Assembly (NCBI GenBank): GCA_017889705.1
Contig: JAGGAB010000001.1
Coordinates: forward strand, 62,001-126,000
Reading direction: 5' to 3'
Source: Bacillota bacterium
GTDB lineage: Bacteria; Bacillota; Negativicutes; Sporomusales; Sporomusaceae
DNA length: 64,000 nucleotides
In this document: piece by piece, positions 26,309 to 35,771 of the stretch
How positions within the stretch are numbered: position 1 is the first letter of the stretch
How the letters are laid out: every line of letters starts with the position of its first letter
Program-made: the position numbers and the translations under genes
Notes under the pieces: generated by a model
Databases searched by the model: none
What the model saw: the letters and a program-made list of their open reading frames with translations, nothing else
Told to the model about the DNA's origin: nothing

Positions 26309-27520
26309 ATGAACAATATCTATACAGTCAGCGATTTAACCAAATATATCAAAAGTATCTTTGATCGGGATCAAAAGCTTTTATCGATATTTGTAAAAGG
26401 TGAACTTTCTAATTTTAAAAGTCATTATTCCGGCCATTGTTATTTTACGCTGAAAGATGCCGGTTCACAGATCAAAGGCGTCATGTTCAAAAGCCGGGCA
26501 CAATTTTTAAAATTTGTGCCACGTGACGGCATGAAAGTTATAGCCTGCGGCCAAATCACCGTCTTTGAAAGAGACGGACAATATCAGCTTTACGCTGATC
26601 AATTGATTCCTGACGGGGTAGGCGAGCTAAGCATTGCCTTCAACCAATTAAAAGAAAAATTTATGGCTGAGGGATTGTTTGATGACAGCCGCAAAAAAAA
26701 GTTACCTTTTCTGCCTAGTTCTGTAGGAATCATAACTTCACCTACCGGTGCAGCCTTACGTGACATTATAACAGTTGCCAAGCGCCGTCACCCGGGTATC
26801 CCGCTTATCTTGTATCCGGTTCAAGTGCAGGGCATAGAGGCGCCTGGTCAGATTGTACAAGCTATCCGTGAATTCAACAAATTAAAAAATGTAGATATCA
26901 TTATTGCCGGCCGGGGTGGCGGCTCTATTGAAGATTTATGGGCCTTTAATGATGAACAGGTGGTGCGGGCAATTGCAGCTTCCCATATTCCGATAGTATC
27001 GGCAGTTGGGCATCAGACAGATTACACTCTGGCTGATTTTGTTGCTGACTGCCGGGCAGCAACGCCTTCGCAGGCCGCGGAAATTGTCGTACCTGATGTG
27101 TATGAACTAAAAAGATATATTACAACACTTAAGAGTATGCTGGAAACCAATATGCGTTCCTATATCAGGCAGCGTCGCCAAATTGTCAACCAATTGCGCA
27201 GCAGCAAAGTCTTTGCCCAACCGGAAAAACTTTTTGCAGCCAGAAGGCAATTACTTGATTCCTACATCGAGCGTCTAGGCCAATCTGTTCGTAAAGTTAT
27301 TGCAGACAAACGGCAGACCGTAACAATAAACGCAGAAAAATTATCAGTATTAAATCCTTTGGCTGTTCTTGGCAGAGGCTATAGCGTTGTCCGTACACAA
27401 GACGGTCAAGTTATAACCAATGCCAGCCAGGTACAACCAGAACAGAAATTAGATATTATTTTACATCAAGGCCAGCTTTCGGTTGCGGTTAGTAAGACAA
27501 AGGAGGATTTACATGGCTAG
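26309..27520 (+). CDS. xseA: Exodeoxyribonuclease VII large subunit
   Basis: A 403-residue catalytic subunit of the single-strand exonuclease that trims DNA during repair. The N-terminal OB domain (1-100) contains VKGELSNFKSHYSGHCYF; the catalytic core has GIITSPTGAALRD and IIAGRGGGSIEDLWAFNDE, then a coiled-coil to the C-terminus. It overlaps xseB by 8 bases, matching the usual xseA-xseB-ispA order. Confidence 0.96.
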   Translation: MNNIYTVSDLTKYIKSIFDRDQKLLSIFVKGELSNFKSHYSGHCYFTLKDAGSQIKGVMFKSRAQFLKFVPRDGMKVIACGQITVFERDGQYQLYADQLIPDGVGELSIAFNQLKEKFMAEGLFDDSRKKKLPFLPSSVGIITSPTGAALRDIITVAKRRHPGIPLILYPVQVQGIEAPGQIVQAIREFNKLKNVDIIIAGRGGGSIEDLWAFNDEQVVRAIAASHIPIVSAVGHQTDYTLADFVADCRAATPSQAAEIVVPDVYELKRYITTLKSMLETNMRSYIRQRRQIVNQLRSSKVFAQPEKLFAARRQLLDSYIERLGQSVRKVIADKRQTVTINAEKLSVLNPLAVLGRGYSVVRTQDGQVITNASQVQPEQKLDIILHQGQLSVAVSKTKEDLHG

Positions 27521-27770
27521 TAGAGCAAACAGCAAACAAAAAAATGTATGTTTTGAAGAGGCTCTTGGCAAATTAGAAGTAATTGTGAAGCAGTTAGAAG
27601 ATGCTGAGCTGCCGCTTGAAGAAGCCTTAGATAAATTTGGTGAAGGAATAGCCAATGCCAAATTATGTTTAGAGAAATTAAATGCTGCTGAGGCGCAAGT
27701 AGATAAAATTCTCCAGCAGGAACAAGGACGCCTGGTTGAGCAGCCATTAAACCTAGTGGAGGATAACTAA
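27513..27770 (+). CDS. xseB: Exodeoxyribonuclease VII small subunit
   Basis: An 85-residue helical protein that binds XseA in several copies. FEEALGKLEVIVKQLEDAEL and LPLEEALDKFGEGI are the family core. AAGGAGG precedes ATG 27513; a longer frame from 27483 was rejected as it lies inside xseA. Its stop overlaps ispA as TAATG. Confidence 0.94.
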   Translation: MASRANSKQKNVCFEEALGKLEVIVKQLEDAELPLEEALDKFGEGIANAKLCLEKLNAAEAQVDKILQQEQGRLVEQPLNLVEDN

Positions 27771-28657
27771 TGAAAATAGAAACATTAAAAGAACACTGTC
27801 AAAATAAAATTACCGTAATTGATGCAGCACTCTCTCAATATGTCCTTGCAGACAGCTATCCTCCCATCATCTATGAAGCCATGCGCTACAGTTTGTTTGC
27901 CGGCGGTAAACGGTTACGGCCGATTATGCTGATGGCTGCCGCCGATGCCGTTGGCAGTAATGGTAATGAGTATTTACCGGTGGCTTGCGGCCTGGAAATG
28001 ATTCACACCTATTCGCTCATTCATGATGATTTGCCAGCTATGGATAATGATGATTACCGTCGCGGCAAACTGACGAATCATAAGGTTTATGGCGACGGAA
28101 TCGCTGTTTTGGCTGGTGATGGTCTGTTAACAGCCGCTTTTAGCACCATGTTGTCACAGACTAAGGTGGAACCACAAATACTGCTTAACGTAATTAATGA
28201 GATAGCGGTTGCTGCTGGTCCGGCCGGTATGGTTGGCGGTCAGGCTGTTGATCTTGTCTCCGAAGGCAAGATTATAGATGCCAAAACTCTGCAATATATT
28301 CATCAGGCTAAAACCGGGGCCTTGTTTAAGGCAGCATTGCGTTCAGGCGCTCTGCTCGCTGGTGGCACAAAAGTGCAGGTTGACGCATTAACCAAGTATG
28401 CATCCCAGTTTGGTTTGGCATTTCAAATTACCGATGATATCCTGGATGTAATTGGGACACAAGAAAAGATAGGTAAACCGGTGGGCAGCGATATAAAAAA
28501 TCACAAAGTAACTTACATAACATTGCACACATTAGAAGGCGCCAAACAGTTAGCCCAAGAGGCCGTAGATCAGGCTCTAGCCAGCCTGGATTGTTTTGGT
28601 TCTGAAGCCGACATACTGCGTGAATTAGTTGAACATCTAATTAATCGGGAAGCCTGA
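27770..28657 (+). CDS. ispA: Polyprenyl synthetase (farnesyl diphosphate synthase)
   Basis: A 295-residue trans-prenyltransferase. The first Asp-rich motif is in HDDLPAMDNDD and the second in ITDDILDV; GGKRLRP is the pyrophosphate binding motif. Two residues (PA) inside the first Asp motif are typical of bacterial FPP synthases. It makes C15 precursors for undecaprenyl phosphate and quinones. It is co-operonic with xseAB and just upstream of dxs, which supplies the pathway. Confidence 0.93.
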   Translation: MKIETLKEHCQNKITVIDAALSQYVLADSYPPIIYEAMRYSLFAGGKRLRPIMLMAAADAVGSNGNEYLPVACGLEMIHTYSLIHDDLPAMDNDDYRRGKLTNHKVYGDGIAVLAGDGLLTAAFSTMLSQTKVEPQILLNVINEIAVAAGPAGMVGGQAVDLVSEGKIIDAKTLQYIHQAKTGALFKAALRSGALLAGGTKVQVDALTKYASQFGLAFQITDDILDVIGTQEKIGKPVGSDIKNHKVTYITLHTLEGAKQLAQEAVDQALASLDCFGSEADILRELVEHLINREA

Positions 28658-28667
28658 GGTGTAATCA

Positions 28668-29126
28668 ATGGCCGAATTCCTTGCCGGAATAGGACAAAAT
28701 ATAGTTTTAATGACAGCTTTAACCGCTTGGTTTACAGCCCAATTATTAAAGACCATGACCTCCTACTGGCGTCACGGTGCTTTTAATGCAGAACGCCTGA
28801 TTGGTGCTGGCGGCATGCCCAGTTCCCATACAGCATTAGTTGTAAGTTTGGCTGTCAGTATCGCCCTGCGGTCAGGGATTCAATCTGATTTGTTTGCATT
28901 AGCCGTAATCTTAGCAGGAATAGTTATGTACGATGCTGCCGGTGTGCGCCGAGCAGCTGGTCGACAGGCCAAGGTTCTTAACAAATTAGTACGTGAAATG
29001 AGGATTGAACATAAGGTGCGGGAAACCCGCCTTAAAGAATTGTTGGGGCACACTCCGCTCGAAGTTTTAGGCGGAGCACTTCACGGCAGCTTTGTGGCAT
29101 ATGCATTTTATGTATTTTGTAGATGA
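28668..29126 (+). CDS. Divergent PAP2 family membrane protein (YuiD/DUF212)
   Basis: A 152-residue protein with about four hydrophobic segments and the motifs GGMPSSHTALV (like the phosphatase PSGH motif) and MYDAAGVRRAAGRQA. These mark the divergent PAP2 or acid phosphatase/vanadium haloperoxidase-related group. It may dephosphorylate a lipid phosphate; position between ispA and dxs hints at polyprenyl phosphates, but this is inference. Confidence 0.88.
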   Translation: MAEFLAGIGQNIVLMTALTAWFTAQLLKTMTSYWRHGAFNAERLIGAGGMPSSHTALVVSLAVSIALRSGIQSDLFALAVILAGIVMYDAAGVRRAAGRQAKVLNKLVREMRIEHKVRETRLKELLGHTPLEVLGGALHGSFVAYAFYVFCR

Positions 29127-29152
29127 TTGTTAATATTTAGTTATGCTATAAT
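29127..29152 (+). promoter_or_regulatory. Extended -10 promoter of dxs
   Basis: TATAAT at 29147-29152 with an extended -10 TGC directly in front. A TTGTTA at 29127-29132 is only 14 bases away, so recognition would rest on the extended -10. It is about 85 bases before dxs. Confidence 0.5.
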
Positions 29153-29238
29153 ATGTTTGGCAGAGAGACATTTTCTTACCTACTGCCATAACATATAGCA
29201 ACTTACCTGACCCCAGTCAGAGAAAGCGGGGAACTAGT

Positions 29239-31131
29239 TTGAGTAAACTGCTCGACAACATTAATGGCCCACAAGATCTTAAACATTTTTCTCTAGCACA
29301 ATTAGAAAAGCTCGCAGAAGAAATCCGCGAGCTTCTTATACATACAGTATCTACTACCGGCGGCCATTTGGCTCCTAATTTGGGGGTTGTAGAACTTACA
29401 CTGGCTCTACATAAAATGTATGATAGCCCCAAAGACAAATTTATTTGGGATGTCGGTCACCAAGCCTATGTACACAAAATTTTAACAGGACGACGCGCTG
29501 ATTTTTCAACACTACGTACGGTTAATGGTATCAGCGGGTTCCCTAAACGCTCGGAAAGTCAGCATGATGCTTTCGGTGCCGGACATTCAAGCACTTCAAT
29601 ATCATCGGCCTTAGGAATAGCGTTGGCCCGCGATATTTCAGGAGAAAACTACAATGTAGTTGCTGTAATTGGTGATGGATCACTGACTGGCGGGGAAGCT
29701 TATGAAGCTCTTAACCATGCCGGTCATCTTGGTGTAAATTTGACTGTTATCTTAAATGACAATGAGATGTCGATTGCAAAAAATGTCGGTGCGATTTCCG
29801 AATACTTGGCAAAAATGCGTACAGCACCGACATATTCAAAAGTTAAGCGCGATATTGATTTCTTGCTACGCAGCATTCCGGCCATCGGCGAGAAAGTTGC
29901 AAGAACTGTTGATCGCCTCAAAGGCAGCCTAAAATATCTGTTAGTTCCCGGAATACTGTTTGAAGAATTGGGGTTTACTTATTTTGGTCCCATTGATGGA
30001 CATAATATCCCTTCCCTTTTAGATGTACTTGACAAAGCCAAAAGCATAAAAGGGCCTGTACTCATTCACATGGTGACCCATAAAGGCAAAGGTTATTTAC
30101 CTGCTGAATGTAATCCTGATAAATTTCACGGAGTAGGGCCTTTCTGTGTGGAAACCGGTGAAATAACAGCGTCCAGTGGGGTAGCGCCATCTTATACACA
30201 AGTTTTTGGCAATACGCTAATTAAATTAGCTGAACACAATCCTGATATTGTTGCCATAACTGCCGCAATGCCTGATGGCACAGGCTTAAAAAACTTTTCC
30301 GTAAAATATCCCAAACGTTTTTTTGATGTTGGTATTGCCGAACAACATGCCGTTACAATGGCTGCCGGTCTGGCTAGTCAAGGAAAGCGCCCGGTAATTG
30401 CCATCTATTCTACTTTTATGCAGCGTGCCTATGATCAAATTCTGCATGATGTATGTTTGCAAAACCTTCCTGTTATCTTGGCATTAGATCGGGCGGGCAT
30501 TGTCGGTGAAGATGGTCCAACACACCACGGGGTATTTGACTATTCTTTTTTGCGGCATATTCCTAATATCATTATTATGGCCCCCAAAGATGAAAATGAA
30601 TTGCAAAATATGTTATATACCGCAACTGAACTTGATGCACCTGTTGCAATTCGCTATCCACGCGGCTGTGGTCTCGGCGTAAACCTCCAAACCGAATTTA
30701 CCAAGTTGGAACCCGGCAAGTCTGAGCTTTTAAGTTCAGGAAAAGATATTGCTTTACTGGCCGTGGGGGCTATGGTTGCTCCTTGTGAAAAAGCTGCTGA
30801 ATTACTGGCAAGCAAAGGAATTGCCGTCAGTGTGGTTAATAGTAGATTTATTAAACCGCTAGATGGACAACTTATCCGCCAAATGGCCAGAGACACCGGT
30901 GTTATTGTTACGGTTGAAGATAATGTTATTACAGGAGGTTTTGGCTCAGCCGTACTCGAATATATTAATTCACAAAATCTTAATTGGGTAAAGGTGTTGC
31001 GGCTTGGATTACCTGATGCGTTTATTGAACACGGCTCTCGCAGCTATTTATTAGATAAATATTCCTTAAACGCCCAAGGTATTGCGGCTAGCATAGAAAC
31101 CTTTGTCCGACAGTTTGGAGCACATAAATGA
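29239..31131 (+). CDS. dxs: 1-Deoxy-D-xylulose-5-phosphate synthase
   Basis: A 630-residue thiamine diphosphate enzyme, full length, that condenses pyruvate and glyceraldehyde 3-phosphate in the first step of the MEP isoprenoid pathway. Visible are the ThDP site GDGSLTGGEAYEALNHAG, the histidine in DVGHQAYVHKIL, AEQHAVTMAAG and the C-terminal transketolase domain. TTG 29239 follows GCGGGGA and matches the family start. It opens a dxs-tlyA-nadK-argR-recN unit with short or overlapping gaps. Confidence 0.96.
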   Translation: MSKLLDNINGPQDLKHFSLAQLEKLAEEIRELLIHTVSTTGGHLAPNLGVVELTLALHKMYDSPKDKFIWDVGHQAYVHKILTGRRADFSTLRTVNGISGFPKRSESQHDAFGAGHSSTSISSALGIALARDISGENYNVVAVIGDGSLTGGEAYEALNHAGHLGVNLTVILNDNEMSIAKNVGAISEYLAKMRTAPTYSKVKRDIDFLLRSIPAIGEKVARTVDRLKGSLKYLLVPGILFEELGFTYFGPIDGHNIPSLLDVLDKAKSIKGPVLIHMVTHKGKGYLPAECNPDKFHGVGPFCVETGEITASSGVAPSYTQVFGNTLIKLAEHNPDIVAITAAMPDGTGLKNFSVKYPKRFFDVGIAEQHAVTMAAGLASQGKRPVIAIYSTFMQRAYDQILHDVCLQNLPVILALDRAGIVGEDGPTHHGVFDYSFLRHIPNIIIMAPKDENELQNMLYTATELDAPVAIRYPRGCGLGVNLQTEFTKLEPGKSELLSSGKDIALLAVGAMVAPCEKAAELLASKGIAVSVVNSRFIKPLDGQLIRQMARDTGVIVTVEDNVITGGFGSAVLEYINSQNLNWVKVLRLGLPDAFIEHGSRSYLLDKYSLNAQGIAASIETFVRQFGAHK

Positions 31132-31946
31132 CAGGAGAACGAACAAAAGAGCGTCTTGATATGTTGCTGGTAGAAAAGGGAATGGCAACTAGCCGCGAAC
31201 GGGCTAAAGCCTATATTATGGCTGGCCTAGTTACTGTTGATGGTCAAAAAATTGATAAAGCTGGTACCTTGGTTCCTTCCAAAGCCAATATCATTGTTCA
31301 TGGCGATAGCATTGGCTATGTCAGTCGTGGGGGACTAAAATTAGCCAAAGCCCTAACTCATTTCAATATTGATCTGACAGGCAAAGTTATGGCTGATATT
31401 GGTGCCTCAACAGGCGGATTTACGGATTGTGCCTTGCAAAATGGTGCTGCCAGAGTATATGCTATTGATGTTGGCTACGGACAGCTTGCCTGGTCATTAC
31501 GAACAGATGAGCGGGTAATCAATATGGAGCGTACCAACATTCGTAATATAAAGCCAGGGGATTTACCGGAAATGTTAGATTTTGTTTCTATTGACGTAGC
31601 CTTTATTTCCCTTGATAAAGTATTACCGGTAGTAAAAACCTTGCTCACACCCCATGGTGCAGTAGTTGCACTTATTAAACCCCAATTTGAAGCAGGCCGG
31701 GATAAAGTTGGAAAAAAAGGGGTAGTCCGAGATCCGGCCATTCATCGTGAAGTTATTAACAATGTTCTGCGAACTGCATCCTTACACCAACTCATACCTT
31801 TAGGGCTGACTTATTCACCGGTTAAAGGTCCGGAAGGTAATATTGAATATCTATTATATTTAGCTAATGATTTGACCGCAGAACCTATGGATGAGTTAAC
31901 TATCGCGGCAGTAGTCGCAGAAGCTCATACCAACTTAGCGGGATGA
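31128..31946 (+). CDS. tlyA: TlyA family rRNA 2'-O-methyltransferase
   Basis: A 272-residue protein: an S4 RNA-binding domain (residues 8-68, RLDMLLVEKGMATSRERAK) and a FtsJ-like SAM methyltransferase domain (IGASTGGFTDCALQNGA). TlyA methylates 16S and 23S rRNA cytidines in mycobacteria; the B. subtilis counterpart is YqxC. The older hemolysin label is doubtful. It begins in an ATGA overlap with dxs. Confidence 0.9.
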   Translation: MTGERTKERLDMLLVEKGMATSRERAKAYIMAGLVTVDGQKIDKAGTLVPSKANIIVHGDSIGYVSRGGLKLAKALTHFNIDLTGKVMADIGASTGGFTDCALQNGAARVYAIDVGYGQLAWSLRTDERVINMERTNIRNIKPGDLPEMLDFVSIDVAFISLDKVLPVVKTLLTPHGAVVALIKPQFEAGRDKVGKKGVVRDPAIHREVINNVLRTASLHQLIPLGLTYSPVKGPEGNIEYLLYLANDLTAEPMDELTIAAVVAEAHTNLAG

Positions 31947-31961
31947 CGGAGGAACACAGTT

Positions 31962-32831
31962 GTGCTAACTGTAGGGCTATTTCCTAATACCAAAAAGCAA
32001 GGTATTAACAGTGTACTCAATCGGCTTATACAATATTTTGAAGAACACGATGTAGCTGTCGTTTTACCTGAAGATGCAGCACTTGAGCTCCAGTATACAA
32101 ATCTGGCCGAAAAACTGGAGTGTATAAAAAGTGATATTACCTTTGGTATTACCTTAGGCGGAGACGGAACTCTCCTCAATACAGCCAGAGAAATTGCGCC
32201 GTTCGGAATTCCTGTTTGTGGAATCAATATGGGGAATCTCGGATTTTTGACAGAAATTGAGTTGCCAGATTTAAGTAGTGCATTAGACCGGCTTATAAAG
32301 GGCGATTATTACATAGAAGAGCGACTTATGTTGGATGCCGTTGTTATTCGTAATGGCAATCCCATTTATATTTCACCCGCACTTAATGATGTAGTTGTTG
32401 CCAAGGGCGGATTTTCTCGTATGATAAAATTGAAATTATTTATTGACGAAGAACTTACCGCAGAATATCCAGCAGACGGACTAATTATTGCTACATCAAC
32501 CGGTTCTACCGGCTATTCTTTATCATCAGGCGGACCAATCATCAATCCTCAGTTAAAAGTAATTGTCATTACGCCAATATGTCCTCATACATTACAATCT
32601 CGTCCTTTGGTTATTTCCGAAGAAGAGGAGATCAAAGTAAAAATGCAGGCAACTCATGATGATATTGTGCTTACTGTCGATGGTCAAACCGTCTATAACT
32701 TGCTGCCTGATGATGTCGTAGTTGTCAGACGTTCACCTTTTCGCGCACGGTTTATTAAATTTGCTGGCAAAAGTTATTATGAAACTCTACGAACCAAACT
32801 ACGGCGAGGCGATCATAGTGGCTGTTGTTAA
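31962..32831 (+). CDS. nadK: NAD kinase
   Basis: A 289-residue NAD kinase that makes NADP. GGDGT (66-70) is the catalytic motif, with NDVVV and the signature ATSTGSTGYSLSSGGP. GTG 31962 follows GGAGGA and gives LTVGLFPNTKK, matching the family. The position between tlyA and argR-recN is that of B. subtilis ppnK-like genes in this block. Confidence 0.94.
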   Translation: MLTVGLFPNTKKQGINSVLNRLIQYFEEHDVAVVLPEDAALELQYTNLAEKLECIKSDITFGITLGGDGTLLNTAREIAPFGIPVCGINMGNLGFLTEIELPDLSSALDRLIKGDYYIEERLMLDAVVIRNGNPIYISPALNDVVVAKGGFSRMIKLKLFIDEELTAEYPADGLIIATSTGSTGYSLSSGGPIINPQLKVIVITPICPHTLQSRPLVISEEEEIKVKMQATHDDIVLTVDGQTVYNLLPDDVVVVRRSPFRARFIKFAGKSYYETLRTKLRRGDHSGCC

Positions 32832-33387
32832 TGCCACACAGATGGCGCACAAATTTATACTGCCCCGATTAGCAAATGCTACTCTTGTAATTGATGCTAC
32901 TGCCGGTAATGGCAATGATACGCTATTTTTGGCAAAAAACAGTTCCGCAGAAACTACTGTATGGGCTTTTGATATTCAACCACATGCTATTGCTAATACA
33001 CGGTTACTTTTGGAAAAGCACGACTTTTCCCATAAAGTCCGGCTTATTTTAGACAATCATGCGAATATTGCTAATTACATTAGCCACCCCATAGATATCG
33101 CCATGTTTAATCTTGGTTACTTGCCAGGTGGGGATCATAGCAAAAATACTTGTCCGGAAACCACCTTACAAGCGCTAAAACAAACGTTACAATTGATTAC
33201 TGTTGGCGGTTTGCTGACAATTGCGACTTATCCCGGTTATGAGCATGGTAAAATGGAAACTGCTGCGGTACATCAGTATCTAACAACTTTGCCGCAGCAA
33301 ACCTTCACAGTTGCATCTTGGACAATGGTTAATCAGGTAAACAGTCCGCCTGTTCTATACATAATAGAAAAAAGAAGGAGTGAATAG
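32818..33387 (+). CDS. Class I SAM methyltransferase (YtqB/rRNA methylase family)
   Basis: A protein of about 189 residues with the SAM motif VIDATAGNGNDTLFLA and FNLGYLPGGDH, typical of the PF06962 putative rRNA methylases such as YtqB. GTG 32818 has GAGG 8 bases upstream and overlaps nadK by 14 bases; ATG 32842 is a second option. It sits between nadK and argR in one run of genes. The target is unknown. Confidence 0.82.
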   Translation: MAVVNATQMAHKFILPRLANATLVIDATAGNGNDTLFLAKNSSAETTVWAFDIQPHAIANTRLLLEKHDFSHKVRLILDNHANIANYISHPIDIAMFNLGYLPGGDHSKNTCPETTLQALKQTLQLITVGGLLTIATYPGYEHGKMETAAVHQYLTTLPQQTFTVASWTMVNQVNSPPVLYIIEKRRSE

Positions 33388-33388
33388 C

Positions 33389-33850
33389 TTGAAAGCTCTA
33401 CGTCACTCGAAAATTAAGGAAATTATTGAACGCTATATTATTGAAACTCAGGAAGAATTGGCAGATGCGCTCCGGAAACAAGGTATTGACGTTACGCAGG
33501 CAACTGTTTCCAGGGACATTAAAGAACTTATGCTGATTAAAGTTCCTACTGGTGACGGGCGTTATCGCTATGCTTTTCCGCCTGAACAAAACATTGTATT
33601 TTCTCAGGCTCGTTTAGAACGCACCTTTCGTGATTCTATCGTGACAATTGATTACAGTCAAAACATTATAGTATTACGTACGCTGCCAGGTACAGCCCAG
33701 GCTGTAGCCTACACAATTGACTATGTCAAATGGCCGGAAATTATAGGCACAGTGGCTGGTGATGATACTATTTTTGTTTTAGTAAAACCAATCGAGGCTG
33801 TTTTGCCGGTTATCGCAAAATTTCAGTCACTCATGGGCAGTGGAATGTAG
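33389..33850 (+). CDS. argR: Arginine repressor ArgR/AhrC
   Basis: A 153-residue regulator: winged helix (1-70) with QATVSRDIKEL as recognition region, and a C-terminal hexamer-forming arginine-binding domain with GTVAGDDTIFV. It represses arginine biosynthesis and activates catabolism when arginine is present. TTG 33389 lies 8 bases after AAGGAG; GTG 33380 overlaps that site and was rejected. The argR-recN-spoIVB-spo0A order is kept as in B. subtilis. Confidence 0.94.
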   Translation: MKALRHSKIKEIIERYIIETQEELADALRKQGIDVTQATVSRDIKELMLIKVPTGDGRYRYAFPPEQNIVFSQARLERTFRDSIVTIDYSQNIIVLRTLPGTAQAVAYTIDYVKWPEIIGTVAGDDTIFVLVKPIEAVLPVIAKFQSLMGSGM

Positions 33851-33874
33851 CCTTTAAGGAGAGATTAATGTACG

Positions 33875-35584
33875 ATGCTAAAATCGCTGGCGGTTAACAA
33901 TTTTGCACTTATTGATAAAGCCTACATCGAATTTGTAGCAGGCCTCAATATTTTGACAGGCGAAACAGGGGCAGGTAAATCTATCTTGATTGATGCTTTA
34001 TCTGTCATTGTTGGTGGCAGGGCTTCCCTGGATTCTATCCGCTCTGGAGCCGATGACTTCCGGATCGAAGCCGTTTTTGATATAACCAGACTTCCTGCAA
34101 TCTTAACAGAATTAGACGAACAGGGCATTACTCCGGAAGAAGACGGTACATTAATTCTAACCCGGCGCTTAAGCAAGCATGGAAAAAATTCTATTCACAT
34201 CAACGGCTGCCAGGCAACATTAACCACTTTGCGAAAAATAGGCGAACACCTTGTTGATATGCATGGCCAACACGAAAATCAGGCTTTGCTGAGGACTGAG
34301 GTTCATCAGGTACTTACAGATATGTTTTCACCCGAAATCGCCCCTAAGCTCGAAGAATACCGCCAAGTTTATACAAAATGGCATAAAGTAAAAAATGAAC
34401 TAACTTCACTTACCCAAGATTCAAGGGAACGACTGCAGCGTGAAGAGATGCTCTCATGGCAAACACAAGAAATATCTGCTGCCGCTCTGACTCCTGGAGA
34501 AGAGGAAAGCCTCGAAGTCAATGTTAAGGTTTTAGCTAATGCCGAAAAAATAGCAAATGCAGTTTCGCGTTCCTACATGCTTTTGAGTCAGGGAAATAAA
34601 GGCTTTACTGGTGTTGTGTCCTGCCTTGCCGATATTAAGCGTGATCTTGAAACCGCAGTGCGCTATGATACTGCATTAAATGACCAATTAACGGCAGTAA
34701 CCGAATCTTTATACCAACTTGAAGAAACGATGGGCGACCTTAGAAACTATCAGGAAAATATTGATTTTAATCCGGCCAAATTAGCTAAATTGGAAGATCG
34801 GCTTGATGTCATCCATAAACTGAAAAAAAAGTATGGAGCAACAATTAGAGATATACTGAATTATTACGAGCAAGCTAAAGCTGAACTTGAGAATATAACT
34901 AATCATGATGAACGCCTAAATCAGCTTGAGCAATTGGAAACTCACCTGGGAAAAGAAATCAGGAAGTTGGCTGATATACTTGATAACCTTAGGCAGACTG
35001 CAGGCCAGGAACTATCTCGTCAAATCTCAACCCATCTAGCTGATCTGGGTATGCCAAAAGCTAAATTTACAGTTGATATCAGAAAGAGTGAGCACTATAC
35101 TGTTAATGGTGCTAATGATATTGTTTTTTTGTTTTCAGCAAATTTGGGCGAAGAACCCAAATTATTGCCTAAGATTATCTCCGGCGGTGAATTGTCTCGT
35201 ATAGCACTAGCTATCAAGACAGTATGCTCAGAGCGGGATGAAACGGTTACTATGGTTTTTGACGAAGTAGATGCCGGCATTGGTGGACAAACGGCTCAGA
35301 AAGTCGCCGAAAAAATAGCCAGAATTGCGGCTTTTGACAAACAAGTATTATGTATAACCCATTTGCCGCAAATTGCCTCAATGGCGGATCATCATATTTA
35401 TATTGAAAAAGTAGTTGAAGAAGAACGGACAGCCACCCGTGTCATTCCCCTCACACCTGAAGGTCAATTAACTGAATTGGCTAGAATGTCATCTGGTGAA
35501 ATAACAAAACTTTCTATGGATAATGCTGCTCAAATGTTAGAAATAGCTCAACACAAAAAAGAAAATTGGAAAAACAAAGCGTAA
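33875..35584 (+). CDS. recN: DNA repair protein RecN
   Basis: A 569-residue SMC-like ATPase. Walker A GETGAGKSI is near residue 30, long coiled-coil regions span about 150-370, the ABC signature is SGGELSRIALAIK and Walker B FDEVDAGIGG. RecN gathers broken ends early in recombination repair. A terminator overlaps its stop codon. Length is normal. Confidence 0.95.
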   Translation: MLKSLAVNNFALIDKAYIEFVAGLNILTGETGAGKSILIDALSVIVGGRASLDSIRSGADDFRIEAVFDITRLPAILTELDEQGITPEEDGTLILTRRLSKHGKNSIHINGCQATLTTLRKIGEHLVDMHGQHENQALLRTEVHQVLTDMFSPEIAPKLEEYRQVYTKWHKVKNELTSLTQDSRERLQREEMLSWQTQEISAAALTPGEEESLEVNVKVLANAEKIANAVSRSYMLLSQGNKGFTGVVSCLADIKRDLETAVRYDTALNDQLTAVTESLYQLEETMGDLRNYQENIDFNPAKLAKLEDRLDVIHKLKKKYGATIRDILNYYEQAKAELENITNHDERLNQLEQLETHLGKEIRKLADILDNLRQTAGQELSRQISTHLADLGMPKAKFTVDIRKSEHYTVNGANDIVFLFSANLGEEPKLLPKIISGGELSRIALAIKTVCSERDETVTMVFDEVDAGIGGQTAQKVAEKIARIAAFDKQVLCITHLPQIASMADHHIYIEKVVEEERTATRVIPLTPEGQLTELARMSSGEITKLSMDNAAQMLEIAQHKKENWKNKA

Positions 35585-35609
35585 GCATGAGCTTACGCTT
35601 TGTTTTTTT
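35573..35609 (+). terminator. Terminator overlapping the end of recN
   Basis: A 14-base-pair perfect stem (AACAAAGCGTAAGC / GCTTACGCTTTGTT) with loop ATGA and seven T. The left arm includes the last recN codons. It separates the dxs-to-recN unit from spoIVB. Confidence 0.92.
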
Positions 35610-35771
35610 AAAATATGAGCATTTTTAGCTTTCCAAAGCATTTAATCCCAATAATTCCGGAATAATCCCTATTTGATTCGGGAAATTCTAAATTACAACA
35701 GCTTAATATAAAAAATAATCTAAGGGGTGAACGCTAAAGCTGTAATTTGGGGAAGAATGTAATAGGGAGTG